NCBI GenBank assembly: GCA_903878475.1
Contig: CAIRHQ010000003.1
Coordinates: 1 to 40,030 of the forward strand
DNA length: 40,030 nucleotides
Direction of reading: 5' to 3'
DNA from: an uncultured Bacteroidota bacterium
Lineage (GTDB): Bacteria > Bacteroidota > Bacteroidia > Chitinophagales > Chitinophagaceae
Made by a program: the position numbers and the translations under genes. Positions 24,226 through 33,344 of this stretch are shown piece after piece (within the stretch, counting starts at the first letter, position 1; every line of letters begins with the position of its first letter). Under the pieces are notes generated by a model. The model was not told where the DNA came from. It did no database searches and saw only the letters and a list, made by a program, of their open reading frames with translations.

Positions 24226-24930
24226 ATGACTGTTTCCCTCACCATCATCAGGTACCGCAAGGCGTTCATATTTTTTGCTATTTTATCCATGGCCCTTTTC
24301 AGGCTACCACTTTGGATGAACAGACAGATCAGTTTCTGGAAGCTAATGGGCTCAGGAAAGAACGGAAGTTTTGATAAAACGCCCGACTGGCAACAATGGG
24401 CCATCCTGGTGGTTCATCGATCAGACATGAGTAGATCGTCTTTCCATGAATTATACGGGAGTTTTATAGCAAAATGGATCAAGATGCTGGGTTGCGAAAC
24501 CTGGACTGTTATTATGGAGCCCCTTGAAGGACACGGCAGTTGGGACGGTAAAAAAGCATTTGGAGCGCTTCCACCCAAAACCAATTACACAGGAATGATC
24601 GGGATACTCACCCGCGCTACTATCCGCGTTTCCAAATTAAAAGCATTCTGGAGCAATGTGCCTGCGGTTTCCAATAAAATGAGTGGCGCTACAGGGCTTA
24701 TCTGTTCTTTAGGCATTGGCGAAATACCCCTGATCAAACAGGCTACATTCAGTGTTTGGGAATCAAAAGAAGCCATGCAACAGTTTGCTTACCAGATGAA
24801 AGAGCATGCTGAAGTGGTGAGGAAGACCCGACAAGAAAACTGGTATAGTGAAGAGATGTTTACCCGTTTTCGCATCATCCATGCAACAGGAACGATCAAG
24901 GGGATTAACCCATTGGACGGAAAGTTGTAG
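24226..24930 (+). CDS. CrtA-like spheroidene monooxygenase family protein
   Basis: 234 residues related to CrtA, which in purple bacteria oxidises spheroidene. Seen: FRLPLWMNRQISFWKLMGSG at about 25-44, a DWQQWAILVVH strand, CETWTVIMEP, LTRATIR and FSVWESKEAMQQFAYQMKEHAEVVRKTR in the C-terminal half. CrtA contains haem, but I cannot pick the ligand here. No carotenoid gene (crtB, crtI, crtY or crtZ) is in the window, so the enzyme may act on a distinct substrate; the name is a family label. The next gene is an arginase, 46 bases downstream on the same strand. Confidence 0.75.
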   Translation: MTVSLTIIRYRKAFIFFAILSMALFRLPLWMNRQISFWKLMGSGKNGSFDKTPDWQQWAILVVHRSDMSRSSFHELYGSFIAKWIKMLGCETWTVIMEPLEGHGSWDGKKAFGALPPKTNYTGMIGILTRATIRVSKLKAFWSNVPAVSNKMSGATGLICSLGIGEIPLIKQATFSVWESKEAMQQFAYQMKEHAEVVRKTRQENWYSEEMFTRFRIIHATGTIKGINPLDGKL

Positions 24931-24976
24931 ATTTGGGCACGAATCAAACGAGTTCCGCTATGTGGGACGCTTGTAT

Positions 24977-25924
24977 ATGAAAAATATTAAATTGATAGAA
25001 GTGCCCTCCGAGATCGGTGCGGGTACCAGGGGCGCCAGTCTGGGTATCGATGCCATCAAAATAGCCGCACTTGATTTTATGAGCAATTTCTTTGTTCATT
25101 TTCCCTCAGAAAAAATAGAAGTTGAAAATCAATTGTTGTTCGAGCCTATTCAGTCTCCCTACGCCAAGCGCATCCACGGTGTACTCACCATGTATGAAAG
25201 AGTGAGTAAGGCAGTGAGTGAATCAATGAAAGCGCATTTCTTTCCGGTGCTGATCAGTGGTGACCATAGCAATGCCGGCGGAACCATTGCCGGCATCAAG
25301 ATCGCCAAACCAAAAAGTAAGCTGGGGGTGATCTGGATCGATGCTCATGCCGACCTGCATACGCCGTATACCACTCCCTCCGGGAACCTGCATGGTATGC
25401 CGTTGGCGGCTTCCATTGGCGAAGACAATGAAGAGAATAAAGTTCATGATCTGGATGAAAAAACGATCCGGCTTTGGGATCAGTTAAAAAAGATCGGAAA
25501 GATCAACCAGAAAGTATTGCCAGAAGATGTGGTCTTTATCTCCCTCCGGGATTTTGAACGGGAAGAAAAAGCCATCATTGAAAAATATGGCATGAAGGTG
25601 ATCACCACCAGTGATGTGCGAAGAAATGGTGCCGAAAATGTTTGCAGGAAAGTGCTGCGCTACCTCAGTGATTGCACCGATATCTATGTAAGTTTTGATG
25701 TGGATAGTTTAGATTCCTCTATCTCCAAAGGAACAGGAACCCCGGTTAGCAATGGATTGAGAGAACGCGAGGCTGAAGATCTGATCAGTAAATTCATGCA
25801 AAACCGAAAAGTATGTTGCTTCGAGATCACCGAAGTAAATCCTACGCTGGATAAAGAAAATCTGATGGCCGAGATCGCATTCAATATCCTGCAACGCAGT
25901 GTGAATGTACTGATGATGAACTAA
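24977..25924 (+). CDS. Arginase family hydrolase
   Basis: 315 residues, start ATG at 24977; the frame is open further upstream, but this would overlap the CrtA-like gene and give an unrelated N-terminus. Binuclear manganese ligands are in place: H97 in SGDHS, D122, H124 and D126 in WIDAHAD, and D241 and D243 in FDVDSLD. The arginase-type substrate loop SGNLHG at 135-140 and the ITEVNP end with E286 favour L-arginine hydrolysis to ornithine and urea over agmatinase or formiminoglutamase. The usual GGDHS is SGDHS here. No urease or ornithine-handling gene is nearby. Confidence 0.9.
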   Translation: MKNIKLIEVPSEIGAGTRGASLGIDAIKIAALDFMSNFFVHFPSEKIEVENQLLFEPIQSPYAKRIHGVLTMYERVSKAVSESMKAHFFPVLISGDHSNAGGTIAGIKIAKPKSKLGVIWIDAHADLHTPYTTPSGNLHGMPLAASIGEDNEENKVHDLDEKTIRLWDQLKKIGKINQKVLPEDVVFISLRDFEREEKAIIEKYGMKVITTSDVRRNGAENVCRKVLRYLSDCTDIYVSFDVDSLDSSISKGTGTPVSNGLREREAEDLISKFMQNRKVCCFEITEVNPTLDKENLMAEIAFNILQRSVNVLMMN

Positions 25925-25960
25925 GGCTGATCTTACTGATACATTGGTTACACAATTTTT

Positions 25961-26554
25961 ATGCTGAAATACTTACTCTTCCTGTTTATTTTTTCAGGGT
26001 CTGCCTGTTATGGACAACAATCTAAAACCTATAAGGATTCCCTTCTTGCCTACCAGCACGAATATACTGCCAGCCATGAAGTAGTAAAGGGAAAGGATAA
26101 ACGCTTTTTCAGGTTCTTCCCCATTGACCAGCAGTTTGCGGTAATGGCAACGGTTGAAAAATTATACGACAGTATTGGATTTACCATGAAGACCTCTGCA
26201 GGAACGCTTCAACATTATTTGAAATACGGCCGTTTGAATTTTACCTTATCAGGCAAACAATATTCTTTGTTTGTGTATCAGAGCAGCGACCTGATGAAAA
26301 AAGAAAAATACCGGGATTATCTGTTCGTGCCATTTACCGATGCTACTACGGGCGACGAGTCATATGGAGGTGGTCGCTACCTTGAATTCTATATTACTGA
26401 TATCCATCACAACAGCTTGTTCATTGATTTCAACAAGGCCTACAATCCTTATTGTGCCTATGCTACAGGGTTTCACTGTCCCATTCCGCCAAAAGAAAAT
26501 CAATTGTCTGTTGCCATCAAAGCAGGTGAGATGGCATTTGGTAAACATCATTGA
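25961..26554 (+). CDS. DUF1684 domain-containing secreted protein
   Basis: 197 residues with a hydrophobic N-terminus ending near SACYGQQ, which may be a lipoprotein signal with Cys at 16. The DUF1684 pattern is clear in the C-terminal half: FVPFTDATTGDESYGGGRYLE at about 120-140, then LFIDFNKAYNPYCAYATGFHCPIPPKENQL, ending in AIKAGEM. The family is widespread but its activity is unknown. It starts 36 bases after the arginase stop, so co-transcription is likely. No regulatory feature seen. Confidence 0.88.
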   Translation: MLKYLLFLFIFSGSACYGQQSKTYKDSLLAYQHEYTASHEVVKGKDKRFFRFFPIDQQFAVMATVEKLYDSIGFTMKTSAGTLQHYLKYGRLNFTLSGKQYSLFVYQSSDLMKKEKYRDYLFVPFTDATTGDESYGGGRYLEFYITDIHHNSLFIDFNKAYNPYCAYATGFHCPIPPKENQLSVAIKAGEMAFGKHH

Positions 26555-26572
26555 GAAAATCCTTTCAGGCAC

Positions 26573-26596
26573 AAAAAAACCGAAGCGAACTCCGGT
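26573..26596 (-). terminator. Terminator of the TPR gene downstream of glgB
   Basis: A 7-base stem with one mismatch (ACCGAAG at 26579-26585 with CTCCGGT at 26590-26596) and a CGAA loop; the minus strand continues into a run of seven T. Confidence 0.65.
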
Positions 26597-26620
26597 CTAT
26601 AATTGGTTGAGATAAAATAT

Positions 26621-27652
26621 TTACATACTTGCATTCATTCTTTTGGTCCTGAGATTGTTCAGTGAAGGATCCATTTCAATGGCCTTGTCGCACATCGCCT
26701 TCCCTTTTTCTGTTTGCCCTTTTTTCTGAAAACATAATCCGGCCTGGTATAAGGCCTTGCCATCTTTCATATTCATTTCCATCAGCTTTTGGCAATAACC
26801 CAAAGATTTATCGTACTGCTTACGTCCGTAAAAAAACTCAGCCAGGTCGCGGTAGATATCCGTATCACCCGGTTTGGAATCATGCACTTCTGCCAACATC
26901 TTTTCGCCCGTTTCAAATGCCCCGCTGTACACATAGGAAAACCCTACATTCTCTTTCCATTCCCTGCTTTTCGGATATCCCTGATCGGTAGCCTTATTAA
27001 AATATATTATGGCAGAAGCATAATTTTCAGCAGCGAAATATAAAAGGGCCAGTTCAAATGACCAGGTCGATTCAGTTGACTTTAATGCAATGGCTTTCTC
27101 ATAATATTTGATAGCCTGTGGCTCCAGTTGCATTTCCAGATAGGTCTTGCCCAGGGTATACAGCAATTCTGCATCAGTAGGTCTTTGTTCCACCAGGGTC
27201 AACAATTTCTTTTCAGCTTTCCCATATTCTTCTAGTTGAAAAAGGGAAAGGGCAATGATCTTTTCAGCATCGGGGTAATCTTTGCATTTTTCAGCAAATT
27301 GAATGGCTTTTTGATACTGGTGGTAATTATAAAATAGTTCGGTCAATTCCTTAATGGCGATTGGGTTGGATGCATCCAACTCGTTGAGTTTCGTAAAATT
27401 TCGTAAGGCAGCATCCGTTTTCCTCATAGCCAAATTAGCATAACCATTTTCAATATAAGCAGCTGTATATGAAGGATTTTTGTGAATTGCCTGATCAAAA
27501 TATTTAGACGCCAATAACCAGCGGCTTTGTGCTTTTTCAGAAATTCCTTTTTGGTAAAAATATACAGCACTATCTGCCTGTTGGGCATTGGCCAGCACCT
27601 CTAAATTGAGCAGGAATATTATTCCGAGAATGGTTTTCATGTAGATATTCAT
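26621..27652 (-). CDS. Secreted tetratricopeptide repeat protein
   Basis: 343 residues with an N-terminal signal segment and then about nine TPR repeats running almost to the end; clear units include LGKTYLEMQLEPQAIKYYEK and LYQAGLCFQKKGQTEKGKAM. TPR arrays form scaffolds for protein binding; the partner is unknown. Two ATG codons are possible: 27652 and 27640, of which the second gives a cleaner signal peptide (MKTILGIIFLLNLEVLANAQ). It starts 16 bases after glgB's stop on the same strand and has its own terminator, so glgB and this gene may be a two-gene unit. A role in glycogen metabolism is not shown. Confidence 0.87.
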   Translation of the reverse strand: MNIYMKTILGIIFLLNLEVLANAQQADSAVYFYQKGISEKAQSRWLLASKYFDQAIHKNPSYTAAYIENGYANLAMRKTDAALRNFTKLNELDASNPIAIKELTELFYNYHQYQKAIQFAEKCKDYPDAEKIIALSLFQLEEYGKAEKKLLTLVEQRPTDAELLYTLGKTYLEMQLEPQAIKYYEKAIALKSTESTWSFELALLYFAAENYASAIIYFNKATDQGYPKSREWKENVGFSYVYSGAFETGEKMLAEVHDSKPGDTDIYRDLAEFFYGRKQYDKSLGYCQKLMEMNMKDGKALYQAGLCFQKKGQTEKGKAMCDKAIEMDPSLNNLRTKRMNASM

Positions 27653-27668
27653 ACAAAAATGATTCCAA

Positions 27669-29675
27669 CTATTTTAATACTATAGAACCTAACGCTGGAA
27701 TATGCACATTTATTTCAAAAATTTGGTTCTTATTATCAACAGGGGTACAGGTTATATCAGGATTAAACACCGTTCCGGTGCCCCAGTAGCGAAGATCATC
27801 GCTATTAAACAACTCTTTCCAGGCTTTTTTGCCTTGTACCCTTATCTTCCAATCGCGGCGCACCACCGGGGTCATATTCAGAATGACGAGCAGGTCGTCT
27901 TTCTTTTTCTTACCCTTACGTTTGTATACGATCACCGATTCGGCACGATGATTCAGGTCTACCCACTCGAACCCACCAATATCGAACTGCAATTCATGTA
28001 AAGCAGGTTCTGATCGGTACAGTTGGTTAAGGTCCTTCACACATTGCTGCATCATTTTATGGCAATCGAAATTCAATAAATCCCAACTCAATTCAGTTTT
28101 GTAATTCCATTCGGTTGTTTGCGCAAATTCATTTCCCATGAACAACAATTTTGCTCCGGGGTGGGTAAACATATAGGTATACAGTACCCGCAGGTTGGCA
28201 AATTTCTGCCATTCGTCGCCGGGCATTTTATAGATCATTGGACTTTTACCATGTACCACTTCATCATGGCTAAGGGGCAGCATAAAATTTTCGTCGTTGA
28301 AGTACATCATGCTGAACGAAAATTTATCCTGATGAAATTGTCGCATAAGTGGATCCATCTTAAAATAATCCAGCGTGTCGTGCATCCAGCCCATCATCCA
28401 CTTCATTCCAAATCCAAGTCCACCATGTGTGGTTGGCGCCGAGATCTTTGGCCAGTCTGTTGCTTCCTCTGCAATGGTTTGCACATCCGGAAAATCGCGG
28501 TAGATGGTCTCATTAAAATGTTTCACAAATTCAATGGCTTCCAGATTCCCATTTCCACCAAACTCATTGGGTGTCCACTGCCCTTCAGTACGCGAATAAT
28601 CCAGTCGTAAAATAGAACTTACCGCATCAACCCTGATGCCATCGATATGAAATTTATCCATCCAATATCTTGCACTGCTGATCAGAAATGATTTTACCTC
28701 TCCCCGACTGTAATTGAAAATATAGCTGTTCCAGTCTGGATGATAGCCCTTACTCATATCCCCATACTCGTATGTATGTGTGCCATCGAACATGAAAAGT
28801 CCATGTGCATCATAGGGAAAATGTGAAGGCACCCAATCGAGTACCACACCTATTCCGGCCTGGTGAAATGCATCGATCAGTTTCATACATTCCTCGGGAT
28901 TTCCAAATCGCGAAGTGGGCGCAAAATAACCTGTCCCCTGATAACCCCAGCTGCCATCATAGGGAAATTCCATAATGGGCATTAACTCTACATGGGTAAA
29001 GCCCATTTCCAGCACATAGGGCACTAATCTTTCGGTGATCTGTTCATAGTTGTTGAAGCTTTCTTCATCGGAAGCTACCGGACGCATCCAACTGCCCAGA
29101 TGAACTTCGTATACGCTCCAGGGTGCGTTCAAAGCATTATGCTTTTTTCTTTTCTTCATCCAGGTGTTGTCTTGCCAATCGTATTCCGATTGCCAGCAAA
29201 TAGAACCTGTACCCGGCCTGATCTGCCAGTAATTGGCATAAGGATCCCCTTTTTCCAGTTCCATGCCTTTATAGCCCTTGATCTGGTATTTATAGGCCGT
29301 TCCCTTTTCAATGCCCGGAATAAAGCCTTCCCAGATGCCTGAATGATCTAGTCTTACAAATAACGGATGTGCATCCTTTTGCCAGTTGTTGAATTCACCC
29401 ATCACCCACACAGCAGTGGCATTGGGTGCCCATACTGAAAAATAATATCCTGTTTGATTCAACACCTGTTTGCAATGGTTTCCGAATTTTTCATGGGCAT
29501 TGTACAAAGTGCCTTGCTGAAAATTTCGTATATCCGTTTCCGTGAATAATGAGTAATTCCAAACAGGCTTAGTACTATCAATGAAATGAGTATCCTCATA
29601 TGGCTTGGCCTGGATGCTCTTTGCTGCAGGCCTTTTTGCTGAAGTACTCGGTATTTTTTTGGGTGACAATGCCAT
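27669..29675 (-). CDS. glgB: 1,4-alpha-glucan branching enzyme
   Basis: Introduces alpha-1,6 branches into glycogen. 668 residues. A basic, Ala/Lys/Pro-rich N-terminal extension of about 35 residues precedes the CBM48 domain (about 70-165: VWAPNATAVWVMGEFNNW) and the GH13 barrel (about 190-590). Catalytic residues are visible: D350 in GIRVDAVSS, E403 in TIAEEATDW, and the Asp in LSHDEVVHG about residue 470; a C-terminal beta domain follows. Other glycogen genes, glgC and glgA, lie 3.7 kb away on the same strand, with a TonB receptor pair in between on the other strand. Confidence 0.97.
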   Translation of the reverse strand: MALSPKKIPSTSAKRPAAKSIQAKPYEDTHFIDSTKPVWNYSLFTETDIRNFQQGTLYNAHEKFGNHCKQVLNQTGYYFSVWAPNATAVWVMGEFNNWQKDAHPLFVRLDHSGIWEGFIPGIEKGTAYKYQIKGYKGMELEKGDPYANYWQIRPGTGSICWQSEYDWQDNTWMKKRKKHNALNAPWSVYEVHLGSWMRPVASDEESFNNYEQITERLVPYVLEMGFTHVELMPIMEFPYDGSWGYQGTGYFAPTSRFGNPEECMKLIDAFHQAGIGVVLDWVPSHFPYDAHGLFMFDGTHTYEYGDMSKGYHPDWNSYIFNYSRGEVKSFLISSARYWMDKFHIDGIRVDAVSSILRLDYSRTEGQWTPNEFGGNGNLEAIEFVKHFNETIYRDFPDVQTIAEEATDWPKISAPTTHGGLGFGMKWMMGWMHDTLDYFKMDPLMRQFHQDKFSFSMMYFNDENFMLPLSHDEVVHGKSPMIYKMPGDEWQKFANLRVLYTYMFTHPGAKLLFMGNEFAQTTEWNYKTELSWDLLNFDCHKMMQQCVKDLNQLYRSEPALHELQFDIGGFEWVDLNHRAESVIVYKRKGKKKKDDLLVILNMTPVVRRDWKIRVQGKKAWKELFNSDDLRYWGTGTVFNPDITCTPVDNKNQIFEINVHIPALGSIVLK

Positions 29676-29811
29676 GAGGATAGTATTAATGCTAGGGCCA
29701 GAGGAAGATTTTCTTTAACGTTAAATTATGAATACACTGCAATGAATTTACAATATAATTGTGGACTTTTGCGACAGAATTTAGCAAGGCCCGTTTTTAA
29801 TCAACTTACCA

Positions 29812-32598
29812 ATGTTCAAACTAACTTTTAGCTTTCTTGTTTTTGTATTGTTCCATTCCAATATGCAGGCCCAGCAGGCCAGCTTCTCAGGTACCATAAC
29901 CGATACGCTTCAGAAAAAGCCGGTAAAGAATGTAGTGGTTGCCCTGTTGCATCCCGGAGATTCAATCTTACTGCGTTTTACCCGTACAGATGCTTCCGGT
30001 AACTACCAGATCAATCAGCTTCCCTTTGGTCAGTATATCCTATTAACCACCCACTCCTATTTTGCCGATATGATCCAGACGATTGACGTCAATACTGCAT
30101 CATTTGAGGTTCCCGGTATCTCACTCACCTCAAAAAGCAAGTTGTTGGAAGAAGTGATCGTGAAAAGCGGATCACCCATTAAGATCAAAGGAGACACCAC
30201 CGTATTTACTGCCGATAGTTTTAAAGTTCGTGCCGGTGCTAATGTAGAGGAGTTACTGAAAAAATTGCCCGGGATCCAGGTCGATAAGAATGGGAAAATT
30301 ACTGCCATGGGCGAACAGGTTAAAAAAGTATTGGTAGATGGTGAAGAATTTTTTGGAGATGATCCGGGTATCGCTACCAAGAACCTTCGGGCAGATATTG
30401 TGAAGGAAGTGGAAGTATATGATAAGAAATCTGATCAGGCCGTATTCACAGGCATTGATGATGGGGTAAAGGACAAGACGATCAACCTGAAATTAAAAGA
30501 CAATGCGAAGAAGGGATATTTTGGTAAAGCAGAAGTGGGCACAGACTTCAAGAATTATTACAACAACAGCATCATGGGCAATGATTTCAAGGGTAAGCGA
30601 AAACTCGCTGCTTATGGGATCATGAGCAATACGGGGCAAACGAACCTCGACTGGCAGGATGCACAGAATTTTGGTGGCGGAAATGACAATATGATGTTCA
30701 TGGAAGACGGGATGGGTATTGCCATTATGAATGAATCAGATGCAGGTAGCCTGGGATCAATACCCACCAACTGGAACGGTGGACTGCATTACAGCAACAA
30801 ATTCAACAACGATAAACAAAGCTTGAATACGGGGTATAAGTTTACGAAGTTGAACAGTCCGAGCGGACAAACCACTTTCACCAAGAATTTCATCGGCGAT
30901 TCCTCCTACTCTACCAACACAGCGAGCAATGGGTATTCCAGCAAATTCAAGCAAACCTTCAATGGAAGTTTTGAAACCATGCTGGACTCGGCCAATACGC
31001 TCAAATTCACGGTTAAGGGCAATAGCAACAGCTCTACCAACAACAATAACTATCATTCCGAGTCGTTCACAGATGCACTTGCCTTTATCAATAAAAGCGA
31101 CAGGAAAACCTCCGGAAAAGTTGATAACCTGGATATGAATGCCACGGCTTTGTGGAAACATAAATTCAAAAAGAAATCGCGCACCATTTCTATCAATACC
31201 GATTTCACGATCAAGCAGGCTAAGTCTGATGGATTTTTATATACCCTTAACGATTTTTATAAAACAGGGATCCCCATCTCGCATGATACCACTGATCAGC
31301 AAAACATCAGGGATAATCAATCGCAGAACTATTCTACCAACATCACCTACACCGAGCCGTTATCGAAAAACCTATTCATGTCGCTGAACTATAATTTCAG
31401 TATCATCAATAGTGATAATAACCGGAAAAGTTTTGTGAAAGACGGTTTTGGCGGGTATTCAAAACTTATTGATTCACTCAGCAATCAATATCGTTATAAT
31501 CAGGTGAGCAACAGGCCGGGTATTGATCTGCGGTGGAATAAGAAAAAACTGAATGTCGGCATAGGTACAACCATTGCCTACAATAATTTTGAGCAGAAGA
31601 ATATCAGTACCGGCGTTAACCGACCTTATGATTTTTTGAATATTTTTCCGCGGGCCAACCTCCGAATCAAGATGAAAAAGAATCAGTTCATCAATGCCAA
31701 TTATAATGGTTCATCCCAGCCCCCTTCTCTTGATCAGTTGCAACCCATCACTGACAATTCGGATGTTTTGAATAAAACGGTGGGGAATCCGGATCTGAAA
31801 CAGTCGTTTCAGCACAATGTGAATTTGGGATACAATTTTTACAACGTACTTAAGGAACGCAATCTTTGGATGAATATCTGGTCAAGTTTTACCCAAAAAG
31901 CATTTGTTTCTGAAACCACTATTGACCTAGATAGTGCCAAAAATATACATAGAACCGTCAATGCAAATGGTGTGTATAATATTAATTTTTATAGCCAGTA
32001 TGGATTCAAATTGAAGAAACCGGGTATCTGGATACGTGTTGGCCCCTCCATCAGTCAGGGTAGGAATGTAACCGTGCTCAATACCATCAAGTCGGGGTTG
32101 CCTGCTTCACACGACATTGCGGTGAACAACAATGGCCGGTATTCCTTGAATTTGGAATTCAGCAAAGAGAAAGAAAATAAGTACAGTTTTGGTTTCAATT
32201 CATCTTTTGGCATCACCAAAGTGAAGAATAGCATCAATACGCTGGCGAATGCTCAATATCGAACATTGGAATTGAGTGCTAACGGTGATCTTACCATCCT
32301 CAAAAAATACCAGTTGCATTCTGATGTACGATATGAAGCCAGACAGAAGGATCCACGTTTCACTACCAATAGCAACAATGTTTTATGGAATGCAATGTTG
32401 AGCCGCAAATTTGTAAAGGATAAGTTGGAACTGGGCCTCTTCGTTAGTGATATACTGAACCAGAACCGTGGCTTCGACCGCAATTTTTCTGATTACCGAT
32501 ATACCGAATCTTATTACAATACCCTGAAAAGATATTGTATGCTAAATTTAACATGGAACTTCAGTAAGAATCATGCGGCTGTTCAAAATATGTTTTAA
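29812..32598 (+). CDS. TonB-dependent receptor with carboxypeptidase-regulatory domain
   Basis: 928 residues: signal peptide to about residue 20, an Ig-like carboxypeptidase-regulatory domain at about 22-105, a plug domain at about 110-225 with VLVDGEEFFGDDP as a typical family segment, and a 22-strand-type outer-membrane barrel to the C-terminal NLTWNFS. It belongs to the barrel subgroup of Bacteroidota proteins that lack SusD partners; no susD gene follows, so the substrate is not a SusCD glycan. A GLPGLI protein starts two bases after its stop and the two should act together at the outer membrane. Substrate unknown. Confidence 0.92.
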   Translation: MFKLTFSFLVFVLFHSNMQAQQASFSGTITDTLQKKPVKNVVVALLHPGDSILLRFTRTDASGNYQINQLPFGQYILLTTHSYFADMIQTIDVNTASFEVPGISLTSKSKLLEEVIVKSGSPIKIKGDTTVFTADSFKVRAGANVEELLKKLPGIQVDKNGKITAMGEQVKKVLVDGEEFFGDDPGIATKNLRADIVKEVEVYDKKSDQAVFTGIDDGVKDKTINLKLKDNAKKGYFGKAEVGTDFKNYYNNSIMGNDFKGKRKLAAYGIMSNTGQTNLDWQDAQNFGGGNDNMMFMEDGMGIAIMNESDAGSLGSIPTNWNGGLHYSNKFNNDKQSLNTGYKFTKLNSPSGQTTFTKNFIGDSSYSTNTASNGYSSKFKQTFNGSFETMLDSANTLKFTVKGNSNSSTNNNNYHSESFTDALAFINKSDRKTSGKVDNLDMNATALWKHKFKKKSRTISINTDFTIKQAKSDGFLYTLNDFYKTGIPISHDTTDQQNIRDNQSQNYSTNITYTEPLSKNLFMSLNYNFSIINSDNNRKSFVKDGFGGYSKLIDSLSNQYRYNQVSNRPGIDLRWNKKKLNVGIGTTIAYNNFEQKNISTGVNRPYDFLNIFPRANLRIKMKKNQFINANYNGSSQPPSLDQLQPITDNSDVLNKTVGNPDLKQSFQHNVNLGYNFYNVLKERNLWMNIWSSFTQKAFVSETTIDLDSAKNIHRTVNANGVYNINFYSQYGFKLKKPGIWIRVGPSISQGRNVTVLNTIKSGLPASHDIAVNNNGRYSLNLEFSKEKENKYSFGFNSSFGITKVKNSINTLANAQYRTLELSANGDLTILKKYQLHSDVRYEARQKDPRFTTNSNNVLWNAMLSRKFVKDKLELGLFVSDILNQNRGFDRNFSDYRYTESYYNTLKRYCMLNLTWNFSKNHAAVQNMF

Positions 32599-32600
32599 CC

Positions 32601-33341
32601 ATGATGAAAGTATTTATGAAATCAATATTGCTGATATTTCTTTCCTGCGTTACTGTTCAGTTATCTGCCCAGCAGTTCATCAACCAGGGCATGATCGAAT
32701 ATGAAGTGAAGATCAATAATCACAAAGCCATGGGTGATGGTGAATTTGCAGAAATGTTCAAAGACAAGATCCCTAAATTATCCACGGCGTATTATCAGCT
32801 CTTCTTCAATGCTGAAAAAAGTATTTATATATTTAACCGAAAGCAGGATGAGGTTAGGATCATGTGGGACAATGGCAATTCGGATGAAAATATATGGTTC
32901 ACCGATTTTGTAAAAAGTAGTTTTATTCAACAGAAATCTGTTTTTGGCGAAACCTATATCCTCACGGATAGTTTGATCAATATCAACTGGAAGATCACCA
33001 ATGAAACCCGTGAGATTGCCGGATTCAACTGCCGGAAAGCGATAGGTAAAATTTTCGACAGCGTTTATGTATTTGCATTTTATACCGACGAGATTACGGT
33101 AAGTGGTGGCCCCATGAGTTTACACGGATTACCCGGAATGATCATGGGCATTACCATTCCACGAATGTTCAGCAGTTGGGTAGCTACAAAATTGCAGTTG
33201 AATGGAGTGGATGATAAGAAATTAACGCCCCCTACAAAAGGCATCAAGAAAAAAGCAAAAGACCTGGCAGGCACTGTTATCAAAGCCACTAAAGACTGGG
33301 GCAGTTATGGAACCCAGGCCTACTGGTCAATTTTCTTATAA
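32601..33341 (+). CDS. GLPGLI family protein
   Basis: 246 residues with a signal peptide ending near LSAQ (residue 24). The hallmark segment reads SLHGLPGMIMGI around 173-184, and FNCRKA at about 142-147 is another family position. GLPGLI proteins (TIGR01200) are Bacteroidota envelope proteins that often sit beside TonB receptors; their biochemical role is not known. The gene starts two bases after the receptor. Alternative ATG at 32616 would give a slightly shorter signal. Ends three bases from the convergent glgC gene. Confidence 0.93.
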   Translation: MMKVFMKSILLIFLSCVTVQLSAQQFINQGMIEYEVKINNHKAMGDGEFAEMFKDKIPKLSTAYYQLFFNAEKSIYIFNRKQDEVRIMWDNGNSDENIWFTDFVKSSFIQQKSVFGETYILTDSLININWKITNETREIAGFNCRKAIGKIFDSVYVFAFYTDEITVSGGPMSLHGLPGMIMGITIPRMFSSWVATKLQLNGVDDKKLTPPTKGIKKKAKDLAGTVIKATKDWGSYGTQAYWSIFL

Positions 33342-33344
33342 ATA

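Noticed and set aside
24848-24976. Upstream extension of the arginase frame
   Set aside because: It overlaps the CrtA-like gene and adds residues with no resemblance to arginases; ATG at 24977 gives the family start.
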